A stretch of 64,000 nucleotides of DNA, from positions 434,001 to 498,000 of the forward strand of contig CBDHDN010000029.1 of assembly GCA_965261585.1 (NCBI GenBank), given 5' to 3'. Positions 26,704 through 35,014 of the stretch are shown here, one piece after another; the stretch's first letter is position 1, and the number at the start of each line of letters is the position of its first letter. The notes under the pieces were generated by a model that worked only from the letters and a program-made list of their open reading frames with translations, did no database searches and had not been told where the DNA came from. Both the position numbers and the translations under genes were made by a program. The stretch comes from CBDHDN01 sp965261585 (GTDB lineage: Bacteria; Pseudomonadota; Alphaproteobacteria; UBA6615).

Positions 26704-28120
26704 TGTTGAAAAGTGCGAGATAGGCATCTTCTGATCGAGAGGCTACGCGGCCACCTCGATGTCTTCAATGACGGACTTTGCTCCGGCCTTTCTCACCGCC
26801 TCCCGCAGGGCGGCGTCGAGGATGGGGAGCTGGCGGTAGGCCTTGAGGCGGCGGAAGGTCTTTTGCGCCTCCAAGAGGCCGGCGGCGGTCCAACGCAGCG
26901 CCATCTCGGCGTTGCGCCAGCGCTTGACGTTCCGCTGCACCGTCCGGACGGTGCCGATCGCGTTCTCGATGGCGTTGGTGCAAGCCAGCGAGCGTCGAAG
27001 TTGCGGCGGGAGGCCGAGCCGGATCACCGTCAGGATCTCGTCCAGGCCCTCCAGGATCGAGCCCGAGACGCCGGGTGCGTCATGCTCCAGACGGCGGGCG
27101 AGGTTGCGCAAGAGCCGTTCGGCCTTGGCCGCGTCGTCCTGCTGCCAGGCCTGCCGCAAGACCTTCCTGACGCCGGCATGGAGGCTCTCGTCCAGCCGGT
27201 CCGTGATGTTGCGCCCCTTGTGCACCTGGCAGCGCTGGAGGGCCGCCGCCCGCCCGAAGGTCCGCCGGATCGCCTTCGAGAGCGCCTTGGCGCCGTCGAC
27301 GATGTAGAGCCGAGGCCGTTCGGGATCGAGACCGCGCTCGATCAGGTTGTCGAGCATGGCTTGCACCGTGGCCGCGTTCTCCGTCGCGCCCTCGGCCAGG
27401 CCCAGCACGTGCTTCGCGCCGCCGGTGTCGATGCCGATCGCCGCCACCATCAGGTGATCGCCGACATGGAGCCCGTCGATCTGGAGCACCACGAGATCGA
27501 GATCGTCGAGCGGGCTCGCCAGCCAGGCCTTCAGCTTGCTTCGCGTCAACGCCACGAAACGGCGCGAGACCGCCGACTTCGAGGTTGCGTCACCCGATGC
27601 CGCCGGCAGATCGCCGCCCGCATCGTCCGGCGGGCGCACCGCGCGGGCATACTTGCGGGTCGAGACGTTGATCACCATCAGATTCATCGCCCAGGCTTGC
27701 AAGAGTTCGGGTTCCGACAGCAGCTCCCAACTCGGCAGGCTCATCTCCCGACCCGCGAAGTCCCGCACCCGAGGGCGCTCGACCTTCACTTTGCCGCCGT
27801 GGTAGGCGATCTCGCTCCGGGTCGTGCCCCATCGATGGCCCTTGCGCTCGCCCGAGCGGGCGTGGCGCGAACCGCACAAGGCTTCCGCGTCCGCCGACAT
27901 CATCTCGTTCAAAGACTCGAGGCCCGCCAAAAGGCAGAAGCGATCGACGCTCATGCGCAGATCGTCGAAGGCCTCCGGCATCGATGGCAAGAGCCGACAG
28001 GATGGTTCCGAGGAACGGTCGTTGCGTGTAGTCTTGGTCATGGCGTCGTTCTCCTTGATGGAATCAGCACCCAGAGCCTAGCGGCTCCAGGCGGACGACG
28101 CCTACTTCAGCTTTTCAACA
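26704..28120 (-). mobile_element. IS256-family element
   Basis: Inverted ends read TGTTGAAAAG from 26704 and, inward on the other strand, from 28120. Partial matches continue to AGGC about 20 bases in. The length is about 1417 bp. A target duplication could not be recognised, so the outermost bases may be off by a few. Confidence 0.8.
26743..28041 (-). CDS. IS256-family (Mutator-type) transposase
   Basis: A 432-residue transposase. Candidate catalytic residues are the Asp in VLQIDGLHVGD, the Asp in LYIVDGAKALSKAI and the Glu in CTNAIENAIGTVR. RCQVHKGRNITDRL is the hallmark C-x2-H region of the family. The length is slightly longer than the usual 390-420. No frameshift is seen, so it is probably active. 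Confidence 0.92.
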   Translation of the reverse strand: MTKTTRNDRSSEPSCRLLPSMPEAFDDLRMSVDRFCLLAGLESLNEMMSADAEALCGSRHARSGERKGHRWGTTRSEIAYHGGKVKVERPRVRDFAGREMSLPSWELLSEPELLQAWAMNLMVINVSTRKYARAVRPPDDAGGDLPAASGDATSKSAVSRRFVALTRSKLKAWLASPLDDLDLVVLQIDGLHVGDHLMVAAIGIDTGGAKHVLGLAEGATENAATVQAMLDNLIERGLDPERPRLYIVDGAKALSKAIRRTFGRAAALQRCQVHKGRNITDRLDESLHAGVRKVLRQAWQQDDAAKAERLLRNLARRLEHDAPGVSGSILEGLDEILTVIRLGLPPQLRRSLACTNAIENAIGTVRTVQRNVKRWRNAEMALRWTAAGLLEAQKTFRRLKAYRQLPILDAALREAVRKAGAKSVIEDIEVAA

Positions 28121-28457
28121 GAGCCCGGGACATCCCCTTGGATGACGCATATGGCCCTCAAGGTTTTCAAGCAAATTTGGAACTCGGATGTCGTAGGACT
28201 ATGGCGGAGTTTGCGCTCGCCCCAGCCCGAGGCACCCCCTGCCATGCAGTCGCAATGGTCTGCTCTCGACTATAAGGTCGTGGCAATCCATATCTCCGAC
28301 GCGACGCCGGGTGGCATCGACTAGCAGCATCGATCGACCGGGCGACCGACGCCACCTTGCGCCCGCAGATTTGGGGCAGCGCATGTTTGCCGAGGTGGCT
28401 TCCGATGCCGCCGCGGTATCGCATTCGCGCTCGTCCCAAACGGCGAGGCGCCACGCC
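28121..28457. other. Intergenic remnant between IS256 and lysis-like genes
   Basis: No supported gene is present. Short frames on both strands do not resemble known families. Confidence 0.35.
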
Positions 28458-28751
28458 CTATTCCGCCGGCCCCGTGGTCCTCGCGTCAGGCCGGTCAGGC
28501 CCGAGGATCAGCGCGCTGCCCGCCTCGTCGCACAACGCGTTGTAGGCGTCGGCCGTCTCCGCCGACCGGCCATAGCGCCGCTTGATCGAGCCGACAGAGG
28601 TCGCGCGGCAAAAGAAGAACTCGGCATTGACCAAGCCCGCGTCAAAGGCCTGCGCGCCCTGCTCGCTGATGGCGTTGCGCACCAGATCGCCCTGTGGGGT
28701 GAAACCACAGCCGGCCAGCACGACGGCGACGGCGATGATGAGCCACTTCAT
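28458..28751 (-). CDS. Small lipoprotein, phage-cassette associated
   Basis: 97 residues from the ATG at 28751. It has an N-terminal lipoprotein signal (MKWLIIAVAVVLAGC) with a lipobox LAGC, then a soluble domain beginning GFTPQGDLVRNAISEQG and containing FFFCRATSVGSIKRRYG. The ATG overlaps the stop of the 47-residue gene upstream (ATGA), so the two are coupled. Together with the holin-like gene, this looks like a phage or gene-transfer-agent lysis cassette in which the lipoprotein could act in outer-membrane disruption. That role is inferred from context only. Confidence 0.6.
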   Translation of the reverse strand: MKWLIIAVAVVLAGCGFTPQGDLVRNAISEQGAQAFDAGLVNAEFFFCRATSVGSIKRRYGRSAETADAYNALCDEAGSALILGPDRPDARTTGPAE

Positions 28752-28891
28752 CCGCCCCACCCCTCGATATGCCCATTCCCGCCGTCACAATGGCCTTCGA
28801 TACCGGCACTGCCGCCGTCGCCGGCGCGCCCGATCACGAACGGCTCGTCATCCGTGATGGTGTCGTACTCAAAGAAACCCAGTTCCCTCAT
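28748..28891 (-). CDS. 47-residue acidic Gly-rich protein
   Basis: A short ORF starting MRELGFFEYDTITDDEPFV and ending GGNGHIEGWGG. It sits two bases from the stop of the holin-like gene and overlaps the lipoprotein start by four bases. No family is recognised. The tight coupling on both sides is the evidence that it is a gene. Confidence 0.5.
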   Translation of the reverse strand: MRELGFFEYDTITDDEPFVIGRAGDGGSAGIEGHCDGGNGHIEGWGG

Positions 28892-28892
28892 G

Positions 28893-29057
28893 TCAGCGTC
28901 CTTTCGCAATGCCGGCCCGCACCGTGGCGAGCCCGCCCGCACCCAGCAGGCCCATGAGTGCGGCCCAGGTGGCCTGATCGATGACGCCCAGCATGTGAAC
29001 CGCCGTGACGAGTCCGGCCGCGACGGCGACCGCATACGTCTTTTTCCCGCGAAACAT
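28893..29057 (-). CDS. Small holin-like membrane protein
   Basis: 54 residues: a basic N-terminus (MFRGKKTYAVAV), one hydrophobic span (AVAVAAGLVTAVHMLGVI), QATWAALMGLLGAGGLATV as a second hydrophobic stretch, and a basic tail (RAGIAKGR). Size and topology suit a phage holin. A ribosome site (gaagga) lies about 10 bases upstream of the ATG. It is the first gene of a three-gene coupled set running to 28458. Confidence 0.55.
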   Translation of the reverse strand: MFRGKKTYAVAVAAGLVTAVHMLGVIDQATWAALMGLLGAGGLATVRAGIAKGR

Positions 29058-29221
29058 GGTTCAATCCTTCAATTGTGGTATGCTCTCAGTGGTGATGCGC
29101 GGCGGCGTGGAAAGCAGACACGCGAGTCTGTGCCAATGGTGTTTCGGCGAAAACTCATCCGGACGTGTAGAGGCTGGCCAACATTGAGTTGGCCTCGCCG
29201 GGGTCGCGCCCGGCCCGCGCA

Positions 29222-29455
29222 TCACCCGTACCCGAACAGCATCTGCGACAATCCCGCAAAATCGCGACGGTCGATGTGAATGAACCCACGCGCCACGCCG
29301 ACGCTCCAGACGCGCTCCCACGCCAGCATGACGAGCGGGCCTCTGCCTCGCGCCGGCACCAGAACGTCAATCGCCGCGGCGCCGTCCAGCCCCCGCGCGC
29401 TGTGATCGAACACGTGCTCATCGTGTCGGGCGGTATCATTCAGCACACCACGCAC
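29222..29455 (-). pseudogene. Peptidase M15-like endolysin, C-terminal fragment
   Basis: About 75 residues resembling the end of a D-Ala-D-Ala carboxypeptidase-type lysin: HSARGLDGAAAIDVLVP (metal-site Asp region) followed by GVARGFIHIDRRDF. The N-terminal half is missing; homology stops near 29455, where unrelated plus-strand coding begins. It lies upstream of the holin-like gene in the same direction, as expected for a lysis cassette. The assignment rests on short motifs. Confidence 0.4.
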
Positions 29456-29590
29456 GCGATGCGGTTGTCGAGATGGCGCGGACGCTCAAGCCCAACGGCA
29501 TTCTCACGATCGGCAACCACTACCCGCCCAACCTGCACAACAGGCGCGTGACAGCCCATCGTGAGGTGGCCCCGGAAATTCGGACAGGTC
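29456..29590 (+). pseudogene. Possible methyltransferase fragment
   Basis: About 44 in-frame codons (DAVVEMARTLKPNGILTIGNH, YPPNLHNRRV) resemble the post-motif region of class I SAM-dependent methyltransferases. Both ends are cut: on the left at the junction with the lysin fragment, on the right by the IS3 element at 29591. Confidence 0.3.
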
Positions 29591-29627
29591 GTTAAGGTGT
29601 ATTCCACTGTCTGACGGAGGAATACAG

Positions 29628-29870
29628 ATGAGCAGCAAGCGACGGAGATTTTCAGGGGAGCTGAAGACGAAGGTGGCGCTGGAGGCGCTTCGGGGCGAGC
29701 GGACGCTGCAGGAGATCGCCTCGCAGCACCAGGTCCATCCGAATCAGGTGGGCGCCTGGAAGCGCCAGGCGATCGAGGGTCTGGTCGAGGTGTTCTCGAA
29801 GGGCGCCGAGCGGCGGGTCCGGGACCATGAGAGCGAGGTCCGCGATCTTCACGCCAAGATCGGGGGTTGA
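29628..29870 (+). CDS. IS3-family OrfA (helix-turn-helix protein), truncated
   Basis: 80 residues beginning MSSKRRRFSGELKTKVALEA, with the helix-turn-helix LQEIASQHQVHPNQVGAWKRQ and the start of the leucine-zipper-like coil. It ends early (HAKIGG) at a stop created by the deletion that joins it to orfB. A full OrfA would continue for 15-20 residues. Confidence 0.8.
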   Translation: MSSKRRRFSGELKTKVALEALRGERTLQEIASQHQVHPNQVGAWKRQAIEGLVEVFSKGAERRVRDHESEVRDLHAKIGG

Positions 29871-29875
29871 TCGTG

Positions 29876-30745
29876 GAGCGGCCTGCTGTCGGTCGGACGT
29901 TCCTCGCTCTACTACGAGCCGACGGGGGAGAGCGCCGAGACGCTCGCACTGATGCGGCGGATCGACGAGCTCTTCCTGAAGTACCCGTTTTACGGCGCCC
30001 GTCGGATGGCACTTCACCTGCGCCGCGAGGGCGTGCGTATGGGGGCCGCCGGGCCGGGCGGCTGATGAGCCTGATGGGGCTTCAGGCGATCTATCGGGCG
30101 CCGCGTACCAGCGATCCGCACCCCGAGCACCGGGTCTACCCATATCTGCTGCGGGGCCTGGCGATCGAGCGGGCGAACCATGTCTGGTGCGCCGATATCA
30201 CCTATATCCCGGTGCAGCGCGGCTTCCTTTACCTGGTGGCGATCATGGACTGGGCGAGCCGGTACGTCCTGGCCTGGCGGCTGTCGAACACGCTGGACGC
30301 GAGCTTCTGCACAGACGCTCTCGAAGAGGTCCTGGCCCGGCATGGCGCGCCGGAGATATTCAACACCGACCAGGGCAGCCAGTTCACCAGCTTCGCCTTC
30401 ACCGGGCGCCTGCAGGCGGCCGGCATCCGGATCTCGATGGATGGCAGGGGCCGGTGCATGGACAATATCTTCATCGAGCGGCTGTGGCGCTCGCTCAAAT
30501 ACGAGGCGATCTATCTCCACGAGATCGCCGACGGCTTCTCGGCCCGGCGCCTGATCCGTGATTGGGTCCGCTTTTACAACCTTGAGAGGCCGCACTTGGC
30601 GCTGGACGGGCGGCCCCCGGCCGAGGCATATCGCGGCGAGCCGCCTGTGGATATGATGGACACGCCGCTCCGCGCCTTGCCCACATCCCCACAGGCGCAA
30701 CAGCAGCAGCAGGAAGATCGCATGAAAGGGATTCTGGCGGCTTGA
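29876..30745 (+). pseudogene. IS3-family OrfB transposase, frameshifted
   Basis: The DDE integrase core is complete: Asp in VWCADITYIPVQRGFLYL, Asp in IFNTDQGSQFTS and Glu in MDNIFIERLWRSLKYE. The N-terminal part (SVGRSSLYYEPTGESAETLA, ALHLRREGVRMG) is in a different frame from the core. The change lies near 30045-30058, where a G-rich run departs from the expected sequence. The true start is deleted. Confidence 0.8.
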
Positions 30746-30804
30746 GAAACAACCGGAATACACCTTAACTCAGCCGCCAGGCTGTCCGAATAGGCGAGGC
30801 CACC

Positions 30805-31275
30805 TCACGTAACGGCGGTGCCGTGCGGCCAAGGAGCGGCATCGTGGGGATGCACCTCGGCCTCGGCCTCGCCGAGAAAGTGTTCGGGCGTGAGTTGGAC
30901 GCGCCAGCCGGGCGCGGGCTCGCCGTTGGTGCTGCGCGGCCGCGACGAGACCGTGCAGCCGCGGCGCGCGAGGCTCAGCATGCCCATGCCGGCGGCATCT
31001 TCGCGGCGTACCAGGTCCTCGCTCCAGCCGTTCTCGCCGAACGACAGCAGGACGGCGGGATCGGCGATGCCGGCGCCGTCGTCGGTCACGGTGACGGTCA
31101 GGGGGCCGGTATCGGCCGGGCCGGCGACGGCGACGCGGACCCGCGTGGCGCCGGCCCGGCGGCTGTTCTGCAAGGTCTCGGTGAAGATGTCCGCGAGCGT
31201 GGCGGCGAACGTCCTCGTGACGCGCCTGATGGCGCTGTCGTGAATGCGGGCGCGGATGGTCGCGGTGTCGTTCAT
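30805..31275 (-). CDS. GHKL-type ATP-binding protein, C-terminally truncated
   Basis: 156 residues with an HSP90/histidine-kinase-like ATP-binding fold: Asn in IFTETLQNSRRAGAT (N-box), VTDDGAGIADP (G1) and DAAGMGMLSLARRG (G2-like). Proteins of this kind are common in integrative elements beside ParB and are usually longer. This one ends at TGA 30 bases before the IS3 right end, so it has probably lost its C-terminal part. It follows parB in the same direction. Confidence 0.65.
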   Translation of the reverse strand: MNDTATIRARIHDSAIRRVTRTFAATLADIFTETLQNSRRAGATRVRVAVAGPADTGPLTVTVTDDGAGIADPAVLLSFGENGWSEDLVRREDAAGMGMLSLARRGCTVSSRPRSTNGEPAPGWRVQLTPEHFLGEAEAEVHPHDAAPWPHGTAVT

Positions 31276-31305
31276 GTGCGCTCTCCATGATGAATGCGGA
31301 AAAGG

Positions 31306-31364
31306 AAGCGCCCCGCCCCCCGGAACAGGTCCGGGGCAGGCTCCGGGGAGCCGGCGGGGCGCTT
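31306..31364. repeat. Long inverted repeat downstream of parB
   Basis: AAGCGCCCCGCC and its complement bracket 35 bases that themselves contain a smaller hairpin. It lies between the parB stop and the ATPase start and may act as an attenuator. No T-run is seen. Confidence 0.5.
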
Positions 31365-31378
31365 GCCATGGCGGACGG

Positions 31379-33916
31379 TCAGTGGACGCGGCGCAGGAAC
31401 TCGGGGATCTCCAGCGGGTCGTCGCCGGCCTCGTGGCCGTTGACGGGACCGACGGTCTGCACGATCACCCTGGGCCCGCCATCGGCGGTCGGGACGGCGT
31501 TCATCGCGTCGATGGCGTCGGCGGCCGACGGGTCGGCGGGACCGTCCTCGCCCCCGGCGCCGCCGTTCACCGTCTCCGGGGCGGCCTCGCCCTCCGCGCC
31601 GGTGGACACGTCATGGCCGTTGCCGTTGGCAGGGCCTTCAGGGGCCTCACCACCGTCCGGCTCCGGGGCGGCGGAGGACTCGCCGGTCCCGTCCGAAGTC
31701 GCAGCCGCAAGCGCGGCGGCGCGGCGCTCGGCGACGGCCGGGGACTCGATGCTCTCCACCACCGACGTCTTGCGCGGCTTGTCGGCGGGCGCGGGGTCGG
31801 CATCTCCGGATGCGTCCGGGGCGTCCGCGGGCTTCTCGACAGGCGCCGCTTCCGCGGTGTCGTCGTCCGTGCCGCCGGTATCGAACGCCGCGAACCCCGG
31901 CATGGTCCACGCGAGCGCGGCGGCGTGCGCCGTGGCGCCGATACCGACCGGCGGGGTGCCGGCCGCGAACGCCTCCTCCATCGCCGTGGCGAGGTCCGCC
32001 TTCTTGTACTTGGAGCGGGCCGAGGCCCAGGCGGTGCCGAGCGTCTGGCGGGCGACGTCGAGGATGCGGTCCTTCCTGATGCGCGACCACAGCATGTCAG
32101 CGGTCGGCCGGACGTGCTTCGCGAAGTCGATGTCGAGCCGCGCGACGGTGGCTTCGAGCTCTGGACGTGCGCCGTGCTCGAAGGCGAGCTGGCCCTTCAC
32201 CGTCCGTGCGACCGCGGCCGCGAACAGCTTCTCCTTGTCCGCCCGGGGCAGTTCCCTGAGCGCCGCGAAGCAGGCCGCGTCGTCGTCGCCCTCCATCCAC
32301 TCGAAGGGGTAGTGGGACCAATCGCCAAGCATCGCCTCGCCCGGGCTCCACCCCGCGAAATCGTCGTCGTTCATACGGGTCGTGGGCCGGTCTGCGGTCT
32401 CGTTGAAGGCGATGTCGAGCGCGTGCCAGGAGCCGGTGTAGCCCTGGGCGAACACGGCGCGCACGAGCTGGAACACCATGAGGTCGAACGCGGCCTCGAA
32501 GTCGTTGGCGAGATGCGCCTTCACCAGCGCGGTGCGGATCGACCGCAGATCGTCGCCGATGCCGATGCCGACGCCGGCTTCCTTGCGGGCCTCGGCCTCG
32601 CAGTCCTTCGGCAGTTGCATCGGCGTGGACGTGGCCGGTCCGGCGATCCGGCCGGAATCGGAGCCGGTATCGGTGTCGCCGCCGTTCGCGGACCGCGTGT
32701 TGGTGCCGGCGTCTGCGGCCTCCGCCGGTTTCGGCATGTCTTCCGGCTTGACCAGCCCCTGGATGACCTGGAGCGTGCCGTCGCGCCCGATGGTGGCGAT
32801 GCAGCCCGCCATCGCGAAGTCCTCCGGCTTGAACCGGGCGCGGGCCTCGATCTCGGCCTCGATCGCGTCGAGGCGCGGCTCGATGCATTCGGCCTCCTCG
32901 ACCAGCGCCTCGGTCCACGCGTCCTCGTCCATGTTGGCGAGCTCGTCGTGGCGGGTGCGGAGCTTCTCGATCTCGGCCTTCTCGGCGTCGGTCGGCTCGG
33001 TGGGCTCGGGATGGATGCGTCCGAAACGCGCGGTGGCGCTCCAGTCGACGTCCGCCATCGCCTCGGCCCACTTCCATCGGGTGGAGAGCTCGTCGGCGGC
33101 CGCCTGGAGCCTCTTCATGGCGAGCTCGATGAGCAGCGCCGGGTTCTCCAGCCAGACGCCGTTCTCGTGCTCGTCGGCGAAGAGGTCGCGCAGCACCGGG
33201 CCGCCCGCGGCCTCGTAGGCGTCGACGCCGACGAAGCGCGCCATCGGCGAGCCGGCCGGCACCCGCTCCTCGGTGAGCATGCGCTTCACCTGCCAGGCGG
33301 ACGGGCGGTAGCCCTGGCCCGCCACCCGCTCCCAAATCGTGCGCTGGCGGTCGTGATCGGTGGTGACCGAGAACGCCTTCAGCACCTCGAGGTCGATGTC
33401 GTCCGCGCGGTAAGCGTCGAGCAGCTCGGGCGCGGCGTTGCCGAGGCGCAGCCGCTGCTCGACCAGGCGCTCGGTGACGCCGAAGCGCGCGGCGATGGCG
33501 GCGACGGTGACGCCCGACTGGGCGAGCTGGCTGAACGCGACCACCTGGTCGGCGGGGTGCATCGCGATGCGGATGACGTTCTCCGCGAGCGAGAGTTCGC
33601 CCGCATTGCCGTTCGCGGCGATCTTGCAGGGCACCCGATGGTCGGCATCGAGCGTGCCGTCCTCGGCCAGCGCCTTCAGCGCCGCGAGGCGGCGCCCGCC
33701 GGCGACGACGGCGAAGCGCTCGGTGCCGTCGCTATCGGGATCGTCAGCGCGGGCGACGAGGTTCTCCAGCAGCCCGTGGGCCTTGATAGAGGCCACGAGC
33801 TCGGCCTCGGCGAATTGGTTGGCGGGGGTCTTGCGCACGTTCTCGGGCGCGAGCGCAAGGCAGCTCAGCGGGACCTCCCGGATGAGCGGCTCGGGCGGAG
33901 GTGCGGTGTGGTTCAT
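31379..33916 (-). CDS. ParB/Srx-domain protein of an integrative element
   Basis: 845 residues from ATG 33916 (ribosome site ggaga). The N-terminal ParB-like nuclease/CTPase domain (about 10-110) shows PLSCLALAPENVRKTPAN, VVAGGRRLAALKAL and CKIAANGNAGELSLAENVIR. A helix-turn-helix follows (VTVAAIAARFGVTERLVEQR). The central 350 residues are helical and acidic. The C-terminal 150 residues are low-complexity, Ala/Pro/Asp-rich. Large ParB proteins of this kind mark ICEs and plasmids in alphaproteobacteria, where they act in maintenance or regulation. Confidence 0.82.
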   Translation of the reverse strand: MNHTAPPPEPLIREVPLSCLALAPENVRKTPANQFAEAELVASIKAHGLLENLVARADDPDSDGTERFAVVAGGRRLAALKALAEDGTLDADHRVPCKIAANGNAGELSLAENVIRIAMHPADQVVAFSQLAQSGVTVAAIAARFGVTERLVEQRLRLGNAAPELLDAYRADDIDLEVLKAFSVTTDHDRQRTIWERVAGQGYRPSAWQVKRMLTEERVPAGSPMARFVGVDAYEAAGGPVLRDLFADEHENGVWLENPALLIELAMKRLQAAADELSTRWKWAEAMADVDWSATARFGRIHPEPTEPTDAEKAEIEKLRTRHDELANMDEDAWTEALVEEAECIEPRLDAIEAEIEARARFKPEDFAMAGCIATIGRDGTLQVIQGLVKPEDMPKPAEAADAGTNTRSANGGDTDTGSDSGRIAGPATSTPMQLPKDCEAEARKEAGVGIGIGDDLRSIRTALVKAHLANDFEAAFDLMVFQLVRAVFAQGYTGSWHALDIAFNETADRPTTRMNDDDFAGWSPGEAMLGDWSHYPFEWMEGDDDAACFAALRELPRADKEKLFAAAVARTVKGQLAFEHGARPELEATVARLDIDFAKHVRPTADMLWSRIRKDRILDVARQTLGTAWASARSKYKKADLATAMEEAFAAGTPPVGIGATAHAAALAWTMPGFAAFDTGGTDDDTAEAAPVEKPADAPDASGDADPAPADKPRKTSVVESIESPAVAERRAAALAAATSDGTGESSAAPEPDGGEAPEGPANGNGHDVSTGAEGEAAPETVNGGAGGEDGPADPSAADAIDAMNAVPTADGGPRVIVQTVGPVNGHEAGDDPLEIPEFLRRVH

Positions 33917-34333
33917 GCGAATCTCCATGGATGAACGGATTGGCGGGGCAAACGCGGCCCTCTCCGGCCGGCTCGCGCCCGCCCGGGCCGGGCACGGCTC
34001 CGCCTCCGGTTGCTGTTCTTGCGTTATCTGGTTGCCGGCGGCGGGACGGCCGGCGCCGCCCCCGGAGGCGTCGTCCGGGGCAGCGCCGGAGCCGGGTGCG
34101 GGCGCCCGCCCGGCGGTCTCGGGCGGCGGGTCGGCCCGGTCCGCGGCGTCGTCGAGGAGTCTCGCGGCCTTGCGCAGCGTATTCGCCGCGTCTCGCATGC
34201 AGTGGGCGCTGACGAATGGTTCGGGCCCGAGGTCGGGGTCGGAGGTCCAGGATATCCAGAACGAGAGTCCGGCCAGGGCCTCGAGCGCTTGTCTCAGCGC
34301 CTCGGCCGGAGCGCCGTGGATCGCGCGGTTCAC
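33917..34333 (-). CDS. Small ICE protein fused in frame to parB
   Basis: It begins at GTG 34333, overlapping the stop of the VWA-like gene (GTGA), with VNRAIHGAPAEALRQALEA and an aromatic FWISWTSDPDLGPEPFV segment, then DAANTLRKAARLLDDAAD. No stop codon separates it from parB. The Pro/Ala-rich stretch after residue 70 looks like translated intergenic sequence and runs directly into the parB start. Either the small gene has lost its stop or a fused product is made. No function is assigned. Confidence 0.5.
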
Positions 34334-34752
34334 GGCGAGGCCCTCCGGTCGGGGGCGATGTCGATGCGCTCGCCCCAGGGCTCGCGGTTCCAGTCCGACG
34401 GCGGGTTGCCGTAGTTGCACCACACGGTGGCGAAGTCCGGCTCTGTCTCGGGATAGCTGGAGCACAGCATGTCGGTGAGGTAGAGGCACACGCTGGGCCG
34501 GATGCCCTGCTCGTCGAGCCAGGCGAAGCCCGGCCGGAAGTCGGTGCCGCCCCGGCCCTTGATGACGATCTCGTCGGGCAGATCGCAGGCCGCGTACTCC
34601 GCCGCGTCCTGCACGGCGGCGTCGACCTGGAGGATGTGGACGCTCTCGGGCTGGATCTCGGTGGCGACCTCGCGCACCTCGGCCCAGAAGTCCGCGAGCG
34701 TCTGGGTCGGCAGGGAGCCCGAGGTGTCGATGATGACGGCGATCGCGTCCAT
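34330..34752 (-). pseudogene. VWA-like (DUF2201-type) protein, C-terminal part
   Basis: 140 residues starting DAIAVIIDTSGSLPTQTLADF (a metal-ion-dependent adhesion-like DxSGS motif), continuing with KGRGGTDFRPGFAWLDEQG and VCLYLTDMLCS. This is the C-terminal VWA-like half of DUF2201 proteins, whose N-terminal half is a predicted metallopeptidase. The N-terminal half is missing: homology stops at the orphan IS end at 34759. Confidence 0.7.
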
Positions 34753-34758
34753 GCCGCA

Positions 34759-34796
34759 TGAGACAAACTTGTGTCCAAGGAACCGGGTGCGCTACA
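34759..34796 (+). mobile_element. Orphan right end of the IS3-like 14-bp-TSD element
   Basis: 38 bases identical to the right end of the elements at 46859 and 60893, including GTGTCCAAGGAACCGGGTGC. The remainder of the element and its left end are absent, so a deletion starting inside the IS has removed everything up to the VWA-like gene. Confidence 0.85.
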
Positions 34797-34923
34797 CGTG
34801 GGGTTGCTGGATAAGGCCAGCGATTTTGACGCCCGCACGATTACGCTGCTGGAGATCACGTTCGTTGGGGCAAACGCCTATATCGAGACGGACCTGCGCG
34901 CTGCGCAAACGCGTGCCGTGTAA
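34797..34923 (+). pseudogene. 3' fragment of an unidentified gene
   Basis: An open frame of about 42 codons ending at TAA (LLDKASDFDARTITLLEITF, VGANAYIETDLRAAQTRAV). It starts at the edge of the orphan IS end, so it is probably the tail of a gene disrupted by that insertion. The family is not recognised. Confidence 0.3.
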
Positions 34924-35014
34924 AACTGACGCCCAAGGGCTCGTCGGAGAAAACACCTTGGCACTTGCGAGGCAGTTAGCGAGGAGCGGTCTGCAGCGCA
35001 CGCGAAAGCAGGGT

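Larger units (their letters stand above)
29591..30769 (+). mobile_element. IS3-family element, internally deleted
   Basis: Inverted ends GTTAAGGTGTATTCC begin at 29591 and, inward, at 30769. The element has an intact orfA start but lacks the usual orfA-orfB overlap region (about 100 bp seem to be missing near 29880) and has a further frame change near 30045. It is probably immobile by itself. Confidence 0.8.

Noticed and set aside
26344..26727. 127-codon minus-strand ORF before the IS256
   Set aside because: No family match seen, odd composition and no ribosome site. It runs into the IS inverted repeat.
31244..33934. An 896-codon open frame on the plus strand opposite parB
   Set aside because: Composition reflects the antisense of a GC-rich gene (Arg/Gly/Ala/His-rich, no family resemblance). 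parB on the other strand has clear domains.
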